Positions 42,601 to 53,099 of a stretch of 64,000 bases of DNA are shown here, in pieces (positions within the stretch are counted from its first letter, which is position 1; the number at the start of each line of letters is the position of its first letter). Source of the DNA: Nectonema munidae. Taxonomy: Eukaryota > Nematomorpha > Nectonematoida > Nectonematidae. Location of the stretch: contig JAUIRK010000285.1 in assembly GCA_030549495.1 (NCBI GenBank), forward strand, positions 62,001-126,000, read 5' to 3'. Both the position numbers and the translations under genes were made by a program. Under the pieces are notes generated by a model. It ran no database searches and was not told the origin of the DNA. It saw only the letters and a list, made by a program, of their open reading frames with translations.

Positions 42601-45600
42601 ATTTGTTCTAACACCGTTGACGGACTCCATACATTTTTTCCGCTATTCTTATAACGTTATGTGTCTTCATAAAAAGAAATTTAATAGTGATAACTATAAA
42701 CGCGTGATGACAAAATTTCAAATATATATAAAAAAACCTTAATTGATAAAAATATTAAACAAATATAAAATAAAATTAATTATCAATTTATCTGATCTAA
42801 TATTAAAAAAATCTATTTTTACATATATTTTTTAACGCCATCTAAATAAAATATAAATTAAAAATTTCATATTATGAATTTATTAAAATTTTGTGAAATT
42901 TTTACTGATTTAGAAGAGTTATGAGTTATTTTATTCATTTCTCTGTATTTTGGAATCTACTTAGGAATTATCATTGAAGGAATTTAAATTGTGTAAAACG
43001 CATGTCAAACTCGGAGTCCCATGAGGGCCAAAGGAGTGAGTTTGTGTTCTCATGAGGGCCGCACTCTTACAATTATATTTAAAGTTGTTCAATAAAAATT
43101 ATTGCAGAATATTTTACTTTTAACTTAGAAAAATGTAATGGTTTGATTCAAAAATGCAAGTACAAAGTCATGTATAGTTAAACAAAATAATTTAATTAAA
43201 AAATTAGCAAGGATATAAATCTGTTCTTTATTTTAATATAAAAAAAGTTTATAAGGCAACATACATGGTCCACATGTATTTGAATGAACTACAAATGAAA
43301 TGCACATAATTCACAATAATTCAAAATAAACATTTATTGTTAATTATTCAAATACTTTACATGTTTTTGTCCCGAGGCTTGACACCTCTTGTATTGACAA
43401 TCTTTGCTATGTCTGGCTGAAATTTCTGTGCAGTGCGAACTTTTATAAGAGATGATAAGTGAAAATCAGCGAACCTAGTTCTCTGAGAAATACTGTAATC
43501 TGTGGTGGCCGCAAATCTGCTTGTAATGGGCCGCATGCAGCCCGCGGGCCGCATGTTTGACATGGCTGTAAATCAAGAGGAATTGGGCGACAGTATTGCT
43601 ACTAGTTTTGTCCTTGCTAAAAATTTCTAGATCGATATTTTACTGATAAGCTGTGGCTTCTTGAGAAAAATCACACTGATTTTGTATGCTATTGAACGCA
43701 AAGATTTGTTGATAAAAATACTATAATCGCGATTCGATCTCTAGACCTCCAGGTCCTAAAAGCTCTGCTAAAAATTTAAACGATATTTTTTCCATATTTA
43801 AACTTTTTTTCGATGTTGAACTTATTCAATACTTGTACTCAATGACAATGCACAAAATGGAATCCAATTATAAGTAAGTTGTATTTTTAAAATCTGAAAA
43901 GTAAAAACAAATTTTATTTTTTAGATCGACTAATCCTAAGTACGTAAACTTGTACCACTGCTACACAAAGTTTAGTGTTTCCCATCTTCTCGCTTACTTT
44001 GGCTCTTTGATTTACATCGGTCAAAATGGTGATCAAAAAGTTAAAACTGCTGACTTATTTTCAAATGCTGGGAGTCCTTTTTTACGAAGTTGCTTGGGAC
44101 GCAACATGTTTACTCTCATTCACGTATTTTTACGTTTTGACAAAAAAACGAGAGATGCTAATGACAATTATTTTTGGCTGATGGTCACGTCCCAAGCACT
44201 TTATCCAAAAGAAATCATGAATCACTTGTCTCAGCTAGACGATGAATTTGACCGATACTTTCCTGACTTAAGCCCTAAAAATGCAGAACTAGCTAAAAAT
44301 TCGTTTTTATGTCATGTTGATGATGTGTTAGAAGAGGCTCAAGAAGAGTTCATTGAGCTTATCCAACCTACATTCTACAACTATAACAACATTTTAAAAT
44401 ATTATTTTTGTTGTGTATTTTACTCTTAAATAAAAATGCTTTACGATTTCTCTGATTTCATATGAATAAGCATACGATTTAATCAGATGACTATACAATC
44501 ATTTTTTGCATAAAAATCTTTGATTAATTTTGTTAGCTCAAACTATTCAGTTGTAGGGGTCCACAGGTAAAAAAAAGTATCTGAAAAAGGGGGAACGGGA
44601 TAAAAAAAAGGTTGGGAACCACTGCCATAGATGAACAGCTTGTTACATTTAGGGGAGGATGTCCGGTCAAAATATATGACCCCAAAAAACCCGGACACTA
44701 CGGTATAAAATTATATCACATAAACGACGCTAACTTTTATTATTGTATATCTCCCGAAATCTATGTGGGAAATATTTCTGATAGAACTTACTTTTCTGGG
44801 CTAAATATTTGCAAAAGACTAATTGAAAATAGTAAAATACCTGAAGGGTGTGGCATTTACACGGATAGATTTTTTACTAGTCATTCCTTAGCTGTTTGGT
44901 GTAGTACAAAAAATTTATCATTGTGCGGAACTGTTATGTCAAATAGGATATTTGTCCCCTTAGTATTTAGACCCCCCCCCCCCCCCCTTAGAGAATTGCG
45001 ACTTAGTGAATGCGAAAGTAGAATAATATATTCCTATGTTTCTCTGAGCGCGTATATACCTAGACGTCATGCCGTATGTAACTTCAAAGTTGTATATATT
45101 ATGTCGTCACAGCATAAAAACGTGCAAATCGCTAATGTTGCTTCGAAACCTGAAAGCTTGTTGGAATACAACAAGTTCAAAGGTGGAGTTGATGTGAATA
45201 AAATGCTAAGAGCTTACAAATCGTATAAACCCAATAGAAAGTGGACTTTTGCGCTATTTTCAAATTATCTAGATATTAGTGTGCTGAACTCATGGGTTAT
45301 AGCAAAGTTCAATAGCCCTAGGGATTTCCCCAACACAAAACAAGGGGGTAGAAAGATATTTATAAAAATGCTTGCCCTGCGAATGGCTGAAGAATCTATG
45401 AAAATAAGATCTCTAACTTCAGAGTTATCCCTTGATGTCAAGCATTTATTATCATACTATGGTTTTGAAAGTCGTAGTGAAGTAGAACCTACATCATCAA
45501 GCAAAGTTTCATGTTTTCTTTGCATCTCAAGAAAAAACAGAACTTCACGTCGATGTGCAAAATGTGGAAATATGTTTTGTAAATATCATTCTAAAGTTAT

Positions 45601-48600
45601 TTGCTCTAAATGCCTCTAAGTTTATAGTTTTAAAATAAATTTTTAACACCTGTTATATTTTTTTTTGACTTTTCTAGACTAAGTTTTTTTTGAAGTAAAA
45701 ACCGGTTATTCGTGTTATGAGAATAGCTTCAAAATATAAATATATGCGTTGTAAAGTTAAGTTCCTAAATTTTTTTAAATTATTATATATATATAAATTA
45801 ACGCCATCTATTAATTTTTTATGATAAATTTATTATTTTTAAGTTTTGGTAAAAAATATAGCCACAAAATAATTTTTTTTTACTAAAGATTAAACTTAAC
45901 ATTGTAAAGAACATTTACATGTTAGTGGTAATTGAGGTTTCTATAATAAAATTTTGTGTAAATAGCGTTTTAATGTTGAGAGCGGAAAAAATACATAGAG
46001 TCCGTCAAGCGAGGGTTAAAGAAGTCAGAATTTTGTCCATCGGAGTAGACACTTCAGACTGTTATTTGAATAATTGCATCTTCAAAAATTCAGAATTGTT
46101 TTTTATTTCTAAATTTACATTTGATTAATTTTACTTTGATATTTGATGTTTTTGTTTGTTGCTCTCCTCCTCCAGATTTCCGTTTTTTGTATAAGAGTAA
46201 TGTATCAGTCAAAAAAGATTCGCAGCAGTAGCGATGTGTAAGTGTTGTAACAGCCACATTGGTATTTGATCGAATCATATGATAATCATTATTATTATTG
46301 TTATTATTTGGGGGCTTGAGTAAAGTTGGTTAGATATTGGGTTTTGGTAACTCAAGGTCTTGGGTTCGATCCCGCATCAAGTCCACTTTTCTCATAGTTC
46401 GATACAAACGGCGAAATTAGGCCTTCTCGATAAAAATACCCCAGTGTACCCTTACTCTTTATTATTTATTACACATAGCATAACGTGCTGTTATTTTTTG
46501 TGTTAGTAGGGCATGAATCTTCAAGTCAAGTATACCAAAAGTCAATAGGGAAGTGAGAAATTTTTAGTCGATTCAAGATTTGCTAACGAGATAAACGAAT
46601 ATTCTCTGTTCCTTCCGACGCCTTTGGCACTAAATCTTTTGATATTGTCAATATTATTACTCATCATCAAAAGACATAGTTTTTAGAAAGTTATACTAAA
46701 AACAAAAATATACAACTTTATTATAAAAAGTTTTGTGTTATAAATTTTAGAATGCTCAACAAATCAGAGAGCAGTTTTTGAAGAGTGAAAGGAACATGAT
46801 TGTGGGTCCTGTAAAATCAATGAAAGTCATTGAAAATTGCATCCCCAAAGCAACATATGTGCCCAAGATTGAAGAATTTTCTCATTCCTCCACACCCGCA
46901 AACGCTCCCTACAATCATATGAGGAGAAGTGCAACACCACCTCCTTTACCCACAAATACTGAACACATGTTACTTCAAATTCCCCCAGAACACGTCAACT
47001 CCGCCCTGATCAAGAAAAAGGAAAGAATTTTCTCATCATCACCGTCATCATCTTCATCATCAACAGCCATATCCTCTCCAAATTTTCAACAACAAGATCC
47101 TTCACCGACCCCAAATAATTCTCACATTTTTGTTAATCATCCCCAAAATGGAAAGGAACTCATCCGCTATGTCCTGGTCAATAACAACAGGAACAACGAT
47201 GCCAATAATTTTGTCATGTTGGAAAATAATGAAAATGGCCTGGCAAAAAGTAAGCTAGTATAAAAAATATTTTTGCCTCTTTGGAGGGATGGCAAGCAAG
47301 TTATAGTATGATTTAAGGCAGGGCATGTCAAACATACTCCCTGTGGGCGTAATGCGGCCTTCGAGATTATTTCGAATTTTCCTATCTTTTCCCTCCAATA
47401 GATATTCCGATATGTGGTCTTGGTTTGTAATGAATTAGATCCATGGATTTAATGAAGTGAAGCGAAAAGATATCCTTATTTTTGCCAAATCGATAATATC
47501 CTTAAAATGATTGTAGAAGTAATAGAAATGAAATGGGATATGATAACTCTTAAAAAAGTTTCTCAAAATATATACAAAACGATTTTATCAATACCTCTTG
47601 AGGTACATACGGTAATAAATTTTTTTGCAGCAATTCTTGGTTTGACAGTTCAAACATATTCACAAACATACTTGTTTTTCACGCTTGAATGTTATCAAAT
47701 TAAAAAATCACTCAAATTTACTTATAAAATAGTGTCCTTTGTTATGGCGGTTTTTAAGAGGCATTCAAAAGAAAAAAAGTATGCATAGAACTAAGTTGAC
47801 TGCCTATTTATCAGGCGAAAGAGAGACTAGAAAGTAAAAAAGCCAAAGAAATAAATGGAAGGATTCAAACTTTAAAACATAGACTCCAAAATGAAGAAAT
47901 TTCAACATTTCAATTTTTAGGTGGCATTACCTATAATAACAAATATTGAATAAAATACCTAAGATTTTTTAACAAAACCTTGCTATATGAATTTTAAATA
48001 GATTGTATTAACTTTCTATATAAAAGTTTTGACTTTGATGTTTGCACATACCACCTCGTTTTTAATGTTATATAAATTTTAATTAAAGTAGATCAGCTTT
48101 ACTACATTTTTAAACCTAGAAATAGAAATCCTCTCAAGAGAATAATTTCCCATTATTTTTCAAACCCAATTTTTCCTGGTCGAAACAGACGATTATATGA
48201 CCAGATCCAAACTAACTATTTTGGTATACTAACTATTTTGGAACTAACTGTTTAGTCGTATAATCTTTGAATACACCTTCTAAATCTTCTCTAATGAGAG
48301 GCCATATGTGGAAAGACAAAAAATTTAGGATAACGCTTAAAAGGATTTTAAAAGTCTAAATTGAAGTGAATTTGAAGATATTTTTTTCTCGAGTAACACT
48401 TTCAGTAGAATCATCCGTACAATTTGCGCTTATTCTTGGTATCCCAATCAAAATTCGTTTGCCTCACTTTCGATACCAAAATCGATTCTTGTTAGTTTTC
48501 ACGTTTAATACGTTTTCCGATCATGGTTGCGTTTTGTGTGCATTTTTCTTTTTATTAAATCCCTAAATTTATACTTATTTGATAAAATAATTAATCTAGG

Positions 48601-50260
48601 TCTGTTCCATCTATTGCATCTTAACCCGTTAACGCCCAATGTCGACTATAGTCGACTTTACAAAAATAAAATCGTCTGCGTTTATCAATGCTCTTTAATA
48701 CAAATCTTCTGCTTTACATTAGATATCGTCTGATTATTCTGGTCGTTAACGGGTTAAATCAATCTTCAATAAACAAGTACATGAAATGATGAAAGTTATT
48801 TAGAATAAGCGCTTGTGTCAGGAATATCTTTTTGAATATTTTTTAATTTTTTTGTATTCTCCAGATTTTTAACTTTTTTTAACCCATTTCATTCCAAGCA
48901 GTTGAGATAAAGTAATTGGAGATAAAAGTGGCCTAAAATCAAGAAATCGTGTGGGTCAGTTAAAACTAATCATAAAATTAAATGCCAACTTTTTATCTCA
49001 AATTTTCGAATGTGATGTGATAAATTGTTTGTGTACCATTTTGAAATTAAGATTGTATTGAAAATAGTTTTAATTCTAGCAATAAAATTAATTACTTTTT
49101 TGTTTTTAGATAACTTGCTTGAATCCACAGGTCAAAGTAGTCATGCAGATTATGATGGCGCGAATTCAATGCCTGTTACAGACGACATCTTCCCAAATAG
49201 CTATCTTTTACCTTTTTCCAAGCCAAAATCTGTAATCCTTTCCTTCTGATTTTATCTTCCCTTCAAGAAATTTGATTTAGACAGGAAAGAATTGATTTTT
49301 GAAGACCAATGCATGCAAGGATTAACTTCCTAAAAAATTTTGCCTGTGAAAATGCAGTTGACCCTGCAATTTTTGTATTCAAACTTTGATAAAACTCTTT
49401 CGAAGAGTATTGGAGCCAAAAAAAATTTATTCTCATCTATGATTTAGTTTATGTACTCTTATTTTCCTGTAAATACCATTTTTAATTTTTCTTTATCGGA
49501 GAATCGATTTGCTTTTGAGTGCCATCAGTGCCCGCGCTTAGCAAAAATTTTAGGGGGGGGGGGGGGGAGCTTCATTGGGGCGCTAATTTTTGAACTATCA
49601 GATTAATCTGTTTCAAGGCGAAAAGAAAACATATGATGTATTTGCCAAGCCATATCTATACACATTACATTTTCATGAAAGAAATTATGAATGCTAGATG
49701 TTTGACATATTTTTTAGGGGAGCTTGAAAATTAGCTGGAGGGGGCTTGAGAAATACTTGAGGGGGCGGGACTTGTGCCCCAAAATTTAATGGGTAGCGCG
49801 GGCTCTGAGTGGCATGACAGTAAAAATGATATGAAAAGAAAGGATGTGACATCAAAAAGATGAAAAGCTTCTCACCCGATGAACTTTGTTAATATTTTAT
49901 CCAAGTTTTTGAACGAGATTAAACGATATAATTGAAATAGAAACTTCCTTTTCATGCATTTATTTTAAATGCCCACCTTTTTTGTTCCACTTTCCACTGT
50001 TTTAATGTTAGAGCGCTTTTCTTTAGAATCTTTACTATCGTAAGCATCCCTTTTCACCATCTTAAATTCTTCACTTTTATTAATTTTGGATGATGATGCA
50101 TTTTAAGTTCCATTGTTGAAGACTGTTTTGTCTCATTTTCAATTTTTGACTAGAAGATGAATATGCATATCTAAGCAACGATCTTATACCATTGGATGAG
50201 TCGATTACTAAATTATCAAACTCCACATCTGTGGTCCTCTCTAAGAAGGCCAAGCATTAA
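39553..50260 (+). CDS. GABPB1: GA-binding protein subunit beta (gene-level entry)
   Basis: GABP-beta partners the ETS-domain GABP-alpha through N-terminal ankyrin repeats to form a nuclear transcription factor. Exons 39553-39660, 40340-40537 and 41251-41415 are all phase 0 and join to a 157-residue ankyrin region: [84 protein letters not shown]. The NGAPFTTDW block is distinctive of GABP-beta. Exon 46751-47249 adds a Ser/Pro/Asn-rich middle part. The 3' end is uncertain: a small exon at 49110 and a final exon at 50154-50260 fit the phase and end in VVLSKKAKH, recalling the 'EEPPAKRQ' region of vertebrate GABP-beta. I see no convincing C-terminal leucine zipper. Intron 3 carries a piggyBac element. 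Confidence 0.88.
40340..40537 (+). CDS. GABPB1: GABP-beta exon 2 (ankyrin repeats)
   Basis: Acceptor TGGTTTAG, 66 codons, donor GTAAGA. It encodes [20 protein letters not shown] and the [20 protein letters not shown] repeat, ending NVNTTDM. Confidence 0.95.
40990..41115 (+). repeat. SINE copy, diverged
   Basis: TTACTCATAACTCGACACAA, then GATGCAATTCTGCCTTCC, matches the body of the SINEs at 46311 and 62461 (CTCATAGTTCGATACAA, then GCCTTCTCG). The tRNA-like head (GGGCGTGAGTTGGATTTGAA) is worn. Confidence 0.55.
41251..41415 (+). CDS. GABPB1: GABP-beta exon 3 (ankyrin repeats)
   Basis: Acceptor GCCTTTTCAG, 55 codons, donor GTAAGT. It encodes [20 protein letters not shown] and a last degenerate repeat ending ILKMLN. 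Confidence 0.94.
41416..42582. other. GABP-beta intron 3, left part
   Basis: AT-rich with no feature that I can support before the piggyBac element begins. Confidence 0.5.
43001..43563. mobile_element. hAT-type MITE nested in piggyBac
   Basis: Ends CATGTCAAACTCGGAG and, from the right, CATGTCAAACATGCGGCCC. Flanks GTGTAAAA and CTGTAAAT agree at 6 of 8 positions if the ends are extended by one or two bases. A similar lone end, GGGCATGTCAAACATACTCC, is at about 47326. No coding content. Confidence 0.7.
43809..45619 (+). pseudogene. piggyBac transposase, split by a hAT insertion
   Basis: N-terminal part [13 protein letters not shown] (from 43809), a 51 bp intron at 43874-43924 and [16 protein letters not shown] to about 44180. 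After the insertion, [15 protein letters not shown] resumes near 44629. Catalytic aspartates are visible in AIDEQL, in TDRFFTS (codon 44864-44866) and in FKGGVD (45191-45193). The C-terminus has the cysteine-rich finger CFLC...[16 protein letters not shown] and CSKC, ending TAA/stop near 45619. About 80 residues before IDEQL are missing at the insertion. A C-run at 44970-44984 adds prolines. The second half is otherwise open. Confidence 0.88.
44180..44624 (+). pseudogene. hAT transposase fragment inserted in piggyBac
   Basis: [20 protein letters not shown] and [16 protein letters not shown] match a middle part of ZBED5/SCAND3-type hAT transposases. The right end GGTTGGGAACCACTG at 44610-44624 is a hAT terminus identical over 15 bp to the left end of the element at 399. 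The left terminus is not visible, so the copy is 5' truncated or lost sequence with its target. Confidence 0.7.
46311..46455 (+). repeat. tRNA-derived SINE copy
   Basis: Starts GGGGCTTGAGTAAAGTTGGT; box B GGTTCGATCCC at 46363-46373; then TCATAGTTCGATACAA and GCCTTCTCGATAAAAATACC. It aligns along its whole length with 62461-62600, including the same 52 bp from start to box B. Confidence 0.75.
46751..47249 (+). CDS. GABPB1: GABP-beta exon 4 (disordered middle region)
   Basis: Acceptor TAAATTTTAG, starts [15 protein letters not shown] in phase 0 and ends AAAA|GTAAGC in phase 1. Rich in Ser, Pro and Asn with a serine run near 47030-47060. NAQQ matches the 'AMQNQ' that follows the ankyrin part in vertebrates. 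The phase agrees with exon 3. Confidence 0.85.
47250..48620. other. GABP-beta intron 4 region with repeat pieces
   Basis: A lone hAT-type end GGCATGTCAAACATACTCC at about 47326 and open but unrecognised frames at 47507-47788 and 47814-47917. The latter could form a coiled coil but does not fit the GABP-beta phase. Confidence 0.4.
48621..48757 (-). mobile_element. TTAA MITE, 137 bp (family member d)
   Basis: TTAA at 48621-48624 and 48754-48757; ends CCCGTTAACGCCC and GTCGTTAACGGG are inverted. On the - strand the motifs TCAGACGA, GCAGAAGA and GCAGACGA follow at 21 and 33 bp spacing, then the perfect palindrome GTCGACTATAGTCGAC. Same plan as 15031 and 30724 but other arms. Confidence 0.88.
49110..49249 (+). 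CDS. GABPB1: GABP-beta alternative or small exon
   Basis: Acceptor TTGTTTTTAG; two bases complete the exon-4 codon and NLLEST follows. A GT at 49131 (ACAG|GTCAAA) would make a 21 bp exon joining 50154 in phase 1. Without that splice the frame runs on to TGA at 49247-49249, giving a different C-terminus. Either, both or neither may be used. Confidence 0.5.
49526..49807. mobile_element. hAT-type MITE with 8 bp target duplication
   Basis: Ends CAGTGCCCGCGCT and AGCGCGGGCTCTG are inverted. Flanks AGTGCCAT (49518-49525) and AGTGGCAT (49808-49815) agree at 7 of 8 positions. The 282 bp interior is G-rich near both ends, with a 15 G run near 49555. Non-coding. Confidence 0.8.
50154..50260 (+). CDS. 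GABPB1: GABP-beta probable last coding exon
   Basis: Acceptor TTTTTGACTAG with phase 1 entry, then [16 protein letters not shown] and VVLSKKAKH, stop TAA at 50258-50260. It fits in phase both the 21 bp exon at 49110 and exon 4 directly. Confidence 0.55.
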
Positions 50261-50617
50261 TAACTTTTTTATAAATAGCAAGCTCAAAACAAAGATAGTA
50301 TACAATTGATAAAAATGAAAATTTTCATATTTTTTATTTACTTTTTCTAAGCTCTTAAAAATTTCAAATATATAAGTATAAATCTTAGAAAGTTGCCTTA
50401 TATATAATGAATTCTATCATAAACATTCATTCCCAGCCTATTTTTTATAGGAAAATACCATATGTGTCGGTAGGACATGTCAATCAAATTTAAGAAAAAA
50501 CGAAACTATGTTTGAGCAATTAAAAATTCAGGGGAAGGAATGTCTCAGTTCCATCCATGATAATGATGCACTTTCTTCATTTTTTGATACAAACAACTCT
50601 TGCTTCATTCGTTTTAG

Positions 50618-50983
50618 ACGTTACCCAACTCTTCTTGTCAAGCCTACACAGAATCCTTTTCTTCCTTCTCGCAACCGAATACAAGTAAAGAAGGACTCGC
50701 CTCATTTCGCGTCGTGAATGGCAGCCATGAGTGGCCCAATTTAAACCACCATCGCACAAATCTTCCGACTTACAACGCAACTTCACTCACAAACACCCTT
50801 CCCACAGATCCTTCCTCTACCATCACATCTTTTCCAAAATGCCGTAACAAATTTTTTTATTTCCTTCTCATACCTTATTCAAAATGGCTTCGTGATAAAG
50901 CACGTGCGGCGAAATTTCACCCCACTACAGGCTTCTGCAAAAAATATCTAAAGGAGTTTTTATACAGTCCAATTTTAAAAGTA
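50618..50983 (+). CDS. Candidate exon of an unassigned gene
   Basis: A frame opens at a TTCGTTTTAG acceptor (50617) and stays open to 50989. The stretch 50500-50950 is clearly less AT-rich than its surroundings. The peptide is Ser/Thr/Asn/Pro-rich (NSSCQAYTESFSSFSQPNTS) and later basic (KWLRDKARAAKFH). A GTACAA donor at 50984 would end it in phase 0, as needed by the candidate exon at 55417. I recognise no family. It may be a separate gene, an alternative end of GABP-beta or a repeat piece. Confidence 0.35.
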
Positions 50984-53099
50984 CAATGACTCGCCATCTC
51001 TGCTGCTTTTACGAGTGTAAATGCTATGAATGTCAATGTAAGTAAGGATTATATGTACGCGTTTTATTTATATTATGCAAATGGTAAACTTAGGATGCAA
51101 CAAAATATTGTATGCAGTGAAAAACCCTTGAAGTAAACATTCACCAAGTGAAGTGTGTTTCACTACCCTCCTATATTATATCCTTGTGAGCACTGATCGA
51201 AATCTTTTTCCTGACATAATGCTAAATCGCTTATAGTGCGATTAGACGATGGACCCTGTTTTTGGGAATTGAAGATCGTTCAAGCTAAATCTCTGCTCAG
51301 GGATTTAGAGATGCTTGCCAATACCCTCCTTACTTTTTAAATACTTGTAAGATAAATGACGTTTTCTGTAAATTATTTTATTTTGTACGCATGTACATGT
51401 ATAATCAAAAAATTTGAAATTTTTTACATTTTAGCTACTAGGGCTCCTTAAGCCCCATTAAAAGAAATCAGATACCATAGGGAAGGCACAATTTGCGCTG
51501 CTTTTATTCAACTATGGAATTTGAACCTGAAAGACATCAATGCCAGATTCTAGATATTCTAGAATGAATTAGATTATAAAAATTAAGCAAAATGTAGTCG
51601 GATATTATTTGTGTACTGCGAATTTGTTTAAATACGCCTCCAAGGTTAAGTATCCCTATTAATCCCCCCGCGTTTCATTCTAATTTCAAGAACCGTAGAG
51701 TCGTTACCATTTTATGTATTTAAGAGATGCTGATCTAAAATGGAGGTATCTATGCGCATGTATAGGCGATCGCTACTAATTATTATAATAAATTAAATGT
51801 TCCTTTTGCATACAATTTGAAACTAAGAACTTGTTATCTCTTAAATGTAGGCTGTTTATAGATGGCGGTATTTATTAATCTATAAGCAAAACTTTAAATA
51901 TGTGTTATTCTTATTTATAACAATTTGTTCTTGTCGCTATCCTCATCATACACTTAGATATTAGTAATTGATATTATCAGATTAATGGCAAAAGTGATCT
52001 CCCATAGTCCAACGTGGTACTTGTTGATATCCGATGCCTTTAATTTTGAAAAAAAAAATTGTTTCAAAATAATAAGAATTACGATGTCATTTTCTTCATT
52101 AGATCTTTTTTGTTCTTAACTACTTGTATGCTGTTTTCTGAGACTTTTTTTGCTCCACTTCTTTCTTTTTAAATAACACAAGTCCATGTGCTCACTCCTA
52201 GGAAACAAAGTTTTCCCCGATAAGTTCAATTGCCTCCACATGTGATCTTTCAAATATGCTTCTTTTTAATTCCAAAAAGTGATCATTTAAAGGTAATCGT
52301 GGGTTATCACATTTTCGAGTTAGTCTTCGTGATTTTATCATTTTTCTTTCGATTTTCTTTGGATCGAATGGATATCTCTCTAGATTCTAGAATGTATATC
52401 AAAGATTTGTGCTTTCACTAGAATTAATCTTATTTTCTTGCGTACTCATAAAACTACTTGCTTTTTTAAGTGCGCAACATTAAGATCCTCAACAAATTAC
52501 CAGATTCCAAAAATTCTAAAGTTCTTCTCAAAATCAATAAAGTATATCTTATTCTTTACTTCCTCTCATTGCAATTATTATATTATTTATTAAAACTATC
52601 AATCAGCATCAGTGTTTGTTTTCCGAGATTGCGCTAATTTTGAATGAAATTCTCAAATCACGAATTTTCAAAATTTCCTGTGAATTCTATCAAATTAATA
52701 AAGTAGAATTTTTTTATATCGAAATTTTTTAAATATATTTTTAACATATCAACAAATCAGTTTTATTATTTTTATATAAAATATATTCATAAATTATATA
52801 ATTGATAGGTATGCCCATTAGCGTGTTCCAAAAAAATCAAAAACCTAAAAGTAACGGCACTACGTTTTTCCCATGATAATTGCCACAGTTAGCAAAGAAA
52901 AAAACATTTTGAGCCTTGCTTGTAACAAATATTCATTTTTCAACAGAGTCTATTTATACATTTTCACATCAAGCATAATAATACAATAACAATTACGTTT
53001 TAGCAAACTAAATTTGTATTATAAAAAGGCGATATAACAAAACAACATGAGTAAGTTTTTTTTTAGTTATATCTTTTTTAAAGTCAGAGATTTTGTGAG
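50984..53099. other. AT-rich stretch, nothing recognised
   Basis: No supported gene, RNA or paired repeat ends. Confidence 0.5.

Larger units (their letters stand above)
42583..46015 (+). mobile_element. piggyBac element with coding sequence, two nested hAT insertions
   Basis: TTAA at 42579-42582 and 46016-46019 flank ends CCCTCGCTTCGCGGACT and, from the right, CCCTCGCTTGACGGAC. The 3433 bp unit carries a piggyBac transposase on the + strand. A hAT-type MITE (43001-43563) lies in the 5' part, and a hAT fragment (about 44180-44624) splits the transposase. It sits inside GABP-beta intron 3 in the same orientation as the gene. Confidence 0.9.

Noticed and set aside
47814-47917. A coiled-coil-like frame ([20 protein letters not shown]) that might be the GABP-beta zipper
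   Set aside because: The acceptor at 47813 gives phase 0, while exon 4 ends in phase 1, so it cannot follow in frame; it also lies near hAT-type repeat pieces.
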